NCBI GenBank assembly: GCA_022605955.1
Contig: JAKCOZ010000012.1
Span: 28,667,956 to 28,731,955 of the forward strand
Reading direction: 5' to 3'
DNA from: Rallus limicola
Lineage: Eukaryota > Chordata > Aves > Gruiformes > Rallidae
Length of the DNA stretch: 64,000 nucleotides
The notes beneath the pieces are model-generated. The model saw only the letters and a list, made by a program, of their open reading frames with translations. It searched no databases and was not told where the DNA came from. The translations under genes were made by a program, and so were the position numbers. Below, piece after piece: positions 52,301 to 64,000 of this stretch (position 1 is its first letter; every line of letters starts with the position of its first letter).

Positions 52301-55300
52301 ATATTTTAGTTCAAGGTCTATGCTGAAGTTTGAGAAACTTTTTAGTTTCTAGAAACTCAGTTTAGATGAGTGAAAAGGGAGGAAAAACCTTAACTTAAAA
52401 GCAAATCATACAGAAAGAGTGTACAAATCAGAATTTGCAAAGCTCCTTCCTCTTCCAGGTCTCTTGTGACACAGGCCATAATGCATCCACACACATCCAC
52501 ATACCTGTCTGGTACACAGGAAGCAGTTGAACAGAGTGCAACTTTGTCTCTTCACAAAACCCAAAAGGTGACTGGTCAGGTGTAAAACATCTGGAGAAAA
52601 AAGTCCAAAACAAAACCATGGAACCTCCATGAGAAATTATGAGCTATTTTGGACTAGTAAACACCACAAGCTGTAACAGGCATAGCCTCAAGAACAATGT
52701 GCACACCTCCTCCTAATGTAATTAGCAATTATGCCAAGAAGCAGGTGGCACTGCTAGAGACAACTATCCTGAGTTCTTGCAGCAACAATCCTCTTTATTT
52801 GCTCCTCCAGAAGACAGGTGTGCCAAAGTTTGGGATCCTTGGAAGGAATACTGCAATTGATTTGAATGTCAATTAGACTTTTTTTTTTTTTTGCTTGTTT
52901 TTATTCAACTGAGCTATGTGTAACATGGTGACACGTCCAAACCAGTCATCAGCGTGAAGCTGTCAGGGGAGGTTTAGACTTGGCATTAGGAAGCACTTCT
53001 TTACAGAGAGGCTGGTCAAACACTGGAACAGGCTTCCTAAAGAGGTGGTCAATGTCTCATGCCTGCTGAAAAGGCAGCTGGACAATGCCCTTAATAACAG
53101 GGTCTAACTTTCAGCCAGCCCTGAAGCGATCAGGAAGTTGGACTAGAGGATTATTATAGGTCCCTGCCAACTGAAATATTCTATTCTGTTGAAAAATAAG
53201 CTTTCTTTGGTAGAAACATTATTTCCTCAGTGCAAAAAAACCCAAACACAAACCACAAACCAACCTTTTAAAAACCTCCAAAAATCAAAATACCAAAATT
53301 TTTCTTTCAACAAGATGTGAGCCACAGCTCATTTTGGTTGCTTCTAGTAAATTAACTCATAAATAGGAAAATACATTTGCAATACCTGAAAAGCAAATAC
53401 CGCACTTGGAAGCTCTTTGTGTCTTTGGTAGGTAACTCCGTGGATTCCAGTGTGATGGATATCTCACATAACTTACTTTCTTCCCCAAGCAGTTCCGCTG
53501 GCTTCTGACATACAATGAACTCATCTAATTCAAGCTGCAAAGTATGTGTTGAAGGGCCTTCATCATTTCCACCTTAACAACAAAAATGGGACATTAGTAG
53601 TTCAAACCGTTCCATTTAGCACTAAGAAAATTATGACACAGTATCAAATTTTCCAATTACAGCTACTTAGCCAGGACTGGCTTACTCAAACCATAAGATT
53701 TTCAAAACTGCTATGCTACAAGATGAGAACAATCCTTGATTTAAGCCTTGACTCTCTGAATACCTAGAAGTCAGAATTCCTGAAAGAACAGGTAAAATAT
53801 TCATTATAAAGCAAGTCCAAACCAATCTGTGCTGCAAATGGCTGGCTATCAAAAAATGTTGTCAATTGCTTGAAGAGGTCTTAAGAAGGAAAAGACAGCT
53901 ATCATAGTTTTTTTATCTTAAACTCACTTAAGTTCTGGAAAGCAAATTCTAACAACACTCAGAAAGTCATTCAAACTTTTTTATTTAGCTTTTTGGGACA
54001 GGATGCCATTATCTGAGTTAGGATCCATCTTCATTCAATGAAGAAAATTCACAGCTTGTATTTTCCCTATCTAACAAGTCTTATTTACCATTGAATTTTC
54101 TCTAGGTACAGCTTTCATTTCTAAAAACCATCCTTTTCCATTTTAGGTTTCTTCAATTATAAATGAATTTTTGTTTGTCTGCATCTGACCCTTCTGGCAC
54201 GGTGGGAATGAAACTTACTGAGTAAATCTATTTCTGTGATTTTTAGGATTTAAGGCAAGCCTCTGAAGAAGACAAAGGACTAACAAAAATTTGCTGGTAC
54301 CTTGTTTATGTGGGCTCTGAGCCTACTGACAGTTACAAAAGTGCACAGAGACATTCTTAAATGTGTAAGCCAATGTGCACAGTCCATTTCAAGGTTAATG
54401 AGATGTTTCTTCCACTTGGCCTCCCACTTGCCCCTTAGACAGTTGTTTGGGCAGTGACACTGGTGGGGTAATTCTCCTGAACACAGCACGTTGTACTGCT
54501 TTGATTTGGCACATGGTGGCATTTCAAAACAGAGACCTGATTCTATGCCTGCAGAGGCACAGACATCCTGAAAGTGCCTGAAGAGTGATGGCATATTTGT
54601 TGTGTAACCTCCAACTGAGGGTGGTACAACTTTTCATGCATTAGAATATTCATCTGAGAGTCCTAAGATGATCTGTAAATATCTTCTGAAGGGCAGTGAC
54701 CTTCTTTGAGCCTACTCTGAGAACCACATGAATCATTTAGCAGATTCTTGGAAACAAAATTAAAAAAAAAAAAAAATCTGTACTTACCTACATCCACAGA
54801 TTCTTCTAATGTACTGACTCTGGGTGCACATGGCTCTGTCCTGTCTGCATTTTCCTGGACCAGTTCCAGTTTCAGGATCAGAACATCCAGATCTGTTGTT
54901 ACGGCTATATGTCTGGCACAAAATGCAACTTCAGCAGGAATGATGTTGTCAATGTGTAAAATCAAGGAGCGCTCAAAGTCTAACACAGTCAAATTCTGGT
55001 TTATGACCAGGTATTTCAAACAGAACAGGACTAGTTTGTTTTTGCAGCCCACAATAAGATCTCCATTTACAGGACAACATGACATGCACAGTGGAGGATC
55101 TGAAAGTGGCATTTCCACAATTGACATCTGTTCTTTTAAGGTCTCACTGTATGACTCTTCCATCTTGTGACCAACCATCCGAACACAAACACGAGAACTC
55201 CCTGCAGACATGCATCTCCAGTTCATATAGGCTCTTAAGAAAGTTGCTTTGCTTTTTTCTTCAATTGTCACCAGATAGTCTCCTTAAAAGAAAGCAGCAG

Positions 55301-56387
55301 TACTGATATATCAGTAATAATAGATGACACAGATTTTTAGCTCTTTACCTGCTGTAGTGGAACATCTTAAACTCTCAGCTTTTACATAACATTCCAAAGA
55401 CAGTTCTCTACAACTTTTCTCTAATGAAATCCAGAGCTCAAGTTTCTTTGCTGGGCAGAACACACATTACGTACCATATGTATGCAGATCTAGGGCCAGA
55501 CTAACCCCTGAGTGAAAGCACTTCAGGACTTGTCACTGCAGACCGGGTGTTTCTCAGCCTATCCCCCGCCCCCTCCCCCCCCATCCCCTCCCCCCAGCCT
55601 ATCCATAAGTATTTTGCTCTCTCAAATCCCGTCAGCTCACAAAGAGCTGTGGGACCGGCTGTCGGACCCGTGCGCTGAAACAGAGAACATCCCGAACCAA
55701 CGCAGTAACAGACTCCAGCCGGGGCGAGGAAGACGGCGAAAGCCCCAGCGTGCTGGTCCCGCACTGTCTGCTCGCCCGGGCACTTCCAGCCCCGTTCACG
55801 ACGCTCAGACCAGTCTGCGCCTCAGACAGCTCGGGCCCTGCGCGGCCCGGACCAACGAGAAGCGCCTGAACCCGACCTCAGCGCCGAGGCAGCAGCGCTG
55901 GGGACCGCCGGGCAGGGAGAGCCAGGCGTGCCTCTCGCGGCACCGCGAACTCAAACGTGCCCCGGCGGATCCCGAGCCGCCCCCATCCCCGGCTCGGTCC
56001 GGCCCGGCGGAGATCGAGCGCCTCCAGCCGTCGCCGTCCCCCGCGGCCGGCCCGAAGCCCCCCTCTCCCTCCCGCGCTCGGCGGAGCCCGTAGGCCGCTC
56101 CCCCCACTCGAGCCGGGCACGTCCCGGCCGAGCGCTCCCGGACGCAGCAGTGGACGACACCGACCTGCCTGGCTGTGCGCCATGCGCAGCACGGGACCCA
56201 GCGTGGCGAAGGAGCCCAGCGGCTCGCAGCGGCCATGATCACGCACCGCGAACACCTCTACCCTGCAGCTGGCCGCCGTGCTGGCCACGAACAGCACATC
56301 GCGGCCGCAGCAGAAGTGCGCCGGCTCCTGCTTGCAGGGCACTACTCGCTGCGACCCGAACGGGTGCAAGTTGTAAAGCTGCACCAT
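40388..56387 (-). CDS. HPS3: HPS3, BLOC-2 complex subunit
   Basis: Cytosolic subunit of BLOC-2 (with HPS5 and HPS6), needed to deliver cargo to melanosomes and platelet dense granules. Exons in transcript order: 56387-56165, 55282-54788, 53572-53386, 52590-52505, 51390-51198, 50933-50852, 50104-49950, 47801-47699, 47488-47307, 47012-46835, 46201-45971, 45703-45518, 44077-43889, 43361-43254, 42911-42705, 41492-41402, 40515-40388; 1007 aa (human 1004), 17 exons as in human. Start [19 protein letters not shown]; also matching are [46 protein letters not shown] and [12 protein letters not shown]. The N-terminal part is a predicted beta-propeller and the C-terminal part helical; no membrane segment. 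The human clathrin-box LLDFE is VLDFE here (174-178), and the end is RKVLT rather than KKPLT. All junctions keep phase. Confidence 0.96.
44811..45100 (-). mobile_element. CR1 retroposon 3' fragment
   Basis: Begins 'acagaatcgtagaattgtag', then 'ggttggaagggacctcaagag' and 'gtccagcccccctgcc', a reverse-oriented CR1 end in HPS3 intron 12. Truncated near the 'cctgtctccacagacactga' segment. Confidence 0.85.
48614..49062 (+). mobile_element. CR1 retroposon 3' fragment
   Basis: Plus-oriented CR1 in HPS3 intron 7. It runs from the 'gtgcagtttcgggtaccaca' segment to the diagnostic 3' end 'gatgggtcccttcc...attctatgattctatg', which contains the 8-bp terminal repeat units of CR1. Good preservation. Confidence 0.88.
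49559..49848 (+). mobile_element. internally deleted ERV LTR fragment
   Basis: Starts TGTCCTGATTTCAGCTGG, continues with the AGTTAATTTTCTTCCTAG stretch usual in this avian LTR family, and ends in a decayed '...ctgccacgtcaaacca'. At 290 bp it lacks the middle of the LTR at 13918. No retroviral gene is present. Its right end lies about 100 bp past the donor of HPS3 exon 7, antisense to HPS3. No clear target duplication remains. Confidence 0.7.
52955..53195 (+). mobile_element. CR1 retroposon 3' fragment
   Basis: Contains 'aggtttagacttggcattag', 'cttctttacagagaggctgg' and 'ggtccctgccaactgaaatattctattctg', the standard CR1 3' succession on the plus strand, in HPS3 intron 3. The start is approximate. 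Confidence 0.82.
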
Positions 56388-56820
56388 GGTCCTCGAAAAC
56401 CTCCGCTACAGCAGCGGAGAGCGCGCCCGGAGGCCTGCAGACGCTGCTCCTGACGGCGCTGGGGCCGCGGCGAGTCAGACTTCCGCAGCGTGCAGCGCCC
56501 GGCACTCCCCGGGCCGGCTGGGCGGTGCGCGCCGCGGCCAGACCCGCCGGAATTCCGCCTGCTGCCGGCGGGGCCGCGCGTCTCTCCCGGCGGCGCAGCG
56601 CGGAGCTGCTCGGGCGCTTGCCGCGGCCTCCGACGGCGGGACACGCCTGGCCCTGTCGCGGGTCGCTCTGTACGAGTTTCTGTGCAGCGTGACTTTATTG
56701 CCGTGTTAGCATTTTAATGCACCCGCCGCACCGCTGAGTCTGGCACCGAGCAGAGGCTTAGGGCTGGGGGCGATCTTAGAAACGCGTGAGCTGGCGCTGG
56801 GAATGGCGGCTTAGAAACAG
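55640..56820 (-). promoter_or_regulatory. HPS3: CpG island promoter of HPS3
   Basis: GC- and CpG-rich DNA covers the first HPS3 exon, its donor and the upstream flank, and contrasts sharply with the AT-rich surroundings. No TATA box is seen, as is usual for housekeeping CpG-island promoters. The long plus-strand frames here (up to 254 codons, Arg/Pro/Ala-rich) follow from high GC and are not supported as genes. Confidence 0.75.
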
Positions 56821-57071
56821 GAACTTGCTGCTAAGTGGTGTGCGTCGGCGGTGTGTAAACCGAGCTGGTTCCTTGGGTTGGGAATACAGCACAGAGTTGG
56901 AGCAGCAGGCTGCTGTGATCAGGGATCTTTGAGTCTCCTGGTTGCAAAAAGAAAGGGATCTTTTGTTTTAAATACAGAAATTAGTTTACAACTCCATAAA
57001 TGGTGTATTCACAGTGTGCTCTGCAGGTGTTAGTTACAAGTACTTGAAGCAACTGTGTCAACGACAGACAG

Positions 57072-57935
57072 TGGATTGAACACATCCTCGGGTAGTTTGC
57101 TGGTGACACCAAGCTGTGTGGTGTGGTAGACATGCAGAATGACATTGTCAGGCACGGAGAGGTGGGCCTGTGTGAACCTCATGAAGTTCAACAAGGGCAA
57201 GTGCCTCCGTATGGGTCGGGGCAATCCTCAGCACAGACCTGCTGTGTGGGGAATGGGTTGAAAGCTGCTCTGAGGAGAAGGACTTGGTGGGGATGGAGAG
57301 TGAGCAGCAAAATATAGCCCAGAAATGTGTGCTTGCAGCCCAGAAAGCCCCCCATGACCTGGGCTGCATCCCCATCAATTAGTCCAGCAGGACTGGGAAA
57401 GGGGGATTCTGCCCCTCTGCTCTGCTCTGGGACAGAGACCTCCCCTTTCCAGTGCTGTGTCCAGCTCAGGGGCCCCAGGACAAGAAAGACATGGAGCTGT
57501 TGGACCAGTCTCAAGGAGGCCACAAAATTGATCTGAGGGCTGGAACCCTTCTGCTCCAGAGTCAGGCTGGCAGAGCTGGGCTGGCTCAGCCTGGAGAAGA
57601 CAAGGCTGCTGCTGGGGAGAGCTCCAAGCCCCTTCCTATCCCTCGAAGGGCCAGGCGCAGGGGAATGTCCTTCAACTGCAGGAGGGGGATGGAGAGGGGC
57701 TGGGAGGCAGAAATCCTTCCCAGGGAGGGGAGGAGGCCCTGGCACAGAGTGCCCAGAGAAGCTGGGGCTGCCCCTGTATCCCTGGCAGGGTTCAAGGCCA
57801 GGTTGGATGGGGCTTGGGGCACCCTGGGCTGGCAGGGTGTGGGGTGCGCGTCCCACATGGCAACTGCCACGTGGCAGGAGTTGAAACTAAATGGGCTTTA
57901 AGGTATCTTCCAACCCAAGCTATTTTATGAAAATA
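57072..57935 (+). mobile_element. CR1 retroposon, about 0.86 kb
   Basis: Plus-oriented CR1 between HPS3 and the tubulin gene. The CR1 segments 'gtttgctggtgacaccaagctg' and 'gaagttcaacaagggcaag' lead to the 3' end 'ctttaaggtatcttccaacccaagctattttatg'. The long open frames on both strands here are repeat-derived. Confidence 0.85.
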
Positions 57936-58765
57936 ATTGAGTTCTGGGTATCATTAGCATACGTAGCTCTTTGTCTCCCTCCTGGTTCTATAGAACGTTA
58001 AGGAAAAACAAAGCCCTTAAGTTTTCTTTTTTCAGGATCCAGGACTAGAAAGACTTAGGAAGCAGCTCAGCAGATTTTCTGTGGGTATCACAGAATTTAT
58101 CTGTTTCCAAGTATCTATAAAGCTATAGTCACTTGAACACACTGTGAAGGGCCATTAGAATTTTTATATATTATTTTTTTAGTCAGCCAATATAAGAACG
58201 GTTACAATGCTATTTTAAAGCAGCTAACAGATCTGATCTTTCGTTTTCCTTTTTACCTGAATCAATTGTAGGAGTACTGGCTGGAAAATTTTACTTCCCC
58301 CCCTTTTAAAAAAAAAAACAAAACAGCAAGTTTTATGTCATTAAGCAAGTGCTGTCTCTCTTCAAAAGTATAATAGCACTTACCATAGATAAATTACTAG
58401 AGAACAGTATCACTGTTAACTACCTTTGGAGATTTTAACACATCTCCTGTGAAGCCAGCCTGAGAGGATAGCTTTATTAATGATTAGGTTCCTTTGTATG
58501 GTGTAGACTTGGCTTGGAGTAACAACAGTGTTGTTGGTATTATAATAACCTGAAGTGGTAGCAGTTCCCTGCTTGTGAGAAACCAAAAATCAAAGAGAGT
58601 ATCTGTTTCAGAACATGTTTGGATCACAGGAAAGTGCACACAGCTTCCTGATCTCTTCTGTAATTTTCACATGACTACATGCTACCAAAAACTGCAATCT
58701 CAAATGATCCTTAGTGGGTACACACATAAATAGGAAAGAAAGAAAAAAATGGAAGATAGAACCTT
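57936..58765. other. intergenic DNA between CR1 copy and tubulin 3' end
   Basis: About 0.8 kb, AT-rich, with no gene, repeat or RNA that I recognise. Confidence 0.6.
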
Positions 58766-58771
58766 GACAAC

Positions 58772-58777
58772 TTTATT
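58772..58777 (-). terminator. TUBA3: alpha-tubulin polyadenylation signal
   Basis: AATAAA on the minus strand, 67 nt past the tubulin stop codon. A short 3' UTR is usual for alpha-tubulin genes. Confidence 0.7.
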
Positions 58778-58843
58778 TCAAAACCATCAACAAGTAAACA
58801 GGATTCTGCAATTCCTTTTTTTTTAAACACGCTTTTCCAGACT

Positions 58844-62416
<3,573 letters not shown>

Positions 62417-62868
62417 GATGCCCTGCTGGCTGAAGAGCTCCTGCCTTGCCGCGCCGCGCCACACCACTGCCTTGCAGACAGCTCCAACCGCCGTCGGCTA
62501 ACCGCCTCGAGTCCCTCACCCTCGTGTGCTGGCTCCCCGCTGGCTGTTGCCTGGGCGGTCCAAAGGCTAACGGAGACCGCTGATTAGCCGAGGGCGCCCT
62601 TCTCCTCACGCGGGTCGTTGATTGCCACGAGCCCTCCTGAAAGGGCGGGAATAGGGATGGCTCGGAGTTGTATTGCTGTGCGCGGGTTGTGCGTGAGGGT
62701 CTGAGGAGGTGCAGCCGGAGGCGCCTCAGGAGCGGCTGGGGCTATCTCTGCCGTGAAGGCGGTGGGGCGGCGCGGGCTTGCCTGCCGTGGGCAGCTACAC
62801 TCGAATCAGCTCTGAGGGCTGCCCGGGGCCTGTGGCTGGAGGTGGGGACGGCCGCAAAGCACTGGCCT

Positions 62869-62886
62869 GGCGGCGGCGGCGGCGGC
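62869..62886 (+). repeat. (GGC)6 trinucleotide repeat
   Basis: Six perfect GGC units immediately before an ATG at 62890. Short and probably stable; likely length-variable between individuals. Confidence 0.85.
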
Positions 62887-62930
62887 GCCATGCTTCTCTC
62901 ATGGCTGTTGCCGAGGCTGCGAGAGGGCTG

Positions 62931-64000
62931 CTGGCCTGGTGGGAACTCTCAGGATTCCAGATATGTTATTTCCTGCATCTTCAGACGATTAGCTTGCTGA
63001 GAGTACCAAGTTGTGGGGATTTACTCATTTGCATTTACTGGTATGTCACTGATGCTGATTTACTGAGCACAGTTCCTTGCTAAGAAGACAGCTATGGGAT
63101 AGAATTTCTACTATAAACTGCTCTGAAAGATAACTGTTTATTTTGAGTTATTCCTCCTGGAAGGGTTATCTAGAACCCAGCTATCCCTGTTAGTATCTTT
63201 TCTATTTATTTCTGGTCTAACCAATCTAACCATTTGAGCTTGTGTAAACAGTTTTTGTTAGGGTGGTTTGTGCTGTTGATGTGTATAAAAATTAATCATA
63301 TTGTATTTCTCAATCTTAGTACACTAAGTAAGCCAAGCTCTTACAGGCTGCTCACAATGCACATTTTTTATTGCTTATCACTGCCTAACTAAAGCTGAGC
63401 AATAATTCTCATGAACTTTGGCATTTAGAATTCTGCACAAAGCTGTATTTCATGTTTGACTGGCAAAACTTCTGTGGAGCTGTTAGTTCTACACTGTTGG
63501 AAAGAGTTGTGCAGATATACGCCAAGATAGCATCAAACTCCTTTATATACTTTCAGAATTTCTTGTACTGAGATGTCATGTGAGCTTGGGAAGATGTTTT
63601 ACCTTGACTCTTTATCTTCATAAATCTTTATTAAAAGGCAGTTATCGTACACATAGAACAATGACTGTGGCACAGAAAAAACTAGGCCTGTGCAGCACTG
63701 ACATCTTGTGATAAAAATATTCAGCATCAACAGTGGGGAAAAAGGAGAGGATGTGTCATCATAGACTACTACTTCAGGGAATAAGTCTGAGAAAGTAAAT
63801 TTTCACAACTATTGTCTGTGGTGTAGAGCTTGTTAGAAGGACTGTGTATTCAGTCTTTTTCATGTATTCTTCAGCAGAAATTATGGTATAAAAGGCCCCT
63901 TAAAATCTGAAAGAACTTGATACTTTATCACTGCTTGTTATTTCATCTGTAACTACTGAACTCCTGATGCAGAAAATACAGCCCTTCAGGAAATACAAGC
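62931..64000. other. right-flank DNA without recognised genes
   Basis: About 1 kb of AT-rich sequence downstream (plus strand) of the CpG island. I see no exon, repeat or RNA gene that I can support. Confidence 0.55.

Noticed and set aside
55928..56692. 254-codon plus-strand open frame over HPS3 exon 1
   Set aside because: Arg/Pro/Ala-rich frame in a CpG island, antisense to a well-supported HPS3 first exon; high GC explains the lack of stops.
57188..57856. 222-codon minus-strand open frame and a 149-codon plus-strand frame
   Set aside because: Both lie inside a CR1 copy; the GC-rich 3' part of CR1 often stays open by chance.

Overview
This is a stretch of an avian nuclear genome. The genes are split by canonical GT-AG introns. 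The intergenic and intronic DNA carries many 3'-truncated CR1 retroposon copies, recognisable by the 'ggttggaagggacc' and 'ttctatgattctatg' ends, and two ERV-type LTRs of a kind common in birds. The gene order (TM4SF1, TM4SF18, CP, HPS3) matches the block on human chromosome 3q24 in reverse orientation. An alpha-tubulin gene then follows HPS3. The LTR family suggests a neoavian bird rather than a galliform; that is inference only.

Layout: 1-1.4 kb is the left flank, with one unexplained minus-strand open exon. 1.5-6.4 kb is TM4SF1 (+, 5 exons, 203 aa). 10.0-16.5 kb is TM4SF18 (+, 5 exons, 201 aa), with a solo LTR flanked by a 5-bp target duplication in intron 3. 19.9-38.8 kb is ceruloplasmin CP (+, 19 exons, 1079 aa). 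40.3-56.4 kb is HPS3 (-, 17 exons, 1007 aa), tail-to-tail with CP and starting in a CpG island. 58.8-62.4 kb is a TUBA3-like alpha-tubulin (-, 5 exons, 453 aa), also with a CpG-island promoter. The rest is intergenic DNA and repeats.

Functionally these are independent housekeeping or tissue genes, not an operon or a dedicated system: two L6-family four-pass membrane proteins from an old tandem duplication, a secreted multicopper ferroxidase, a BLOC-2 subunit for lysosome-related organelles, and a microtubule subunit. All four gene models conserve splice phase throughout, and the summed exon lengths are whole codons (612, 606, 3240, 3024 and 1362 nt), which supports the boundaries given.

I found no undescribed multi-gene system. 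The points most worth checking are: an alpha-tubulin stop codon displaced by one base, giving three residues after Tyr450; a Met at the axial position of the ceruloplasmin domain-2 type 1 copper site, where human has Leu; an unusual long C-terminal tail on CP; loss of two trafficking motifs described for human HPS3; and the orphan minus-strand exon at the left edge.
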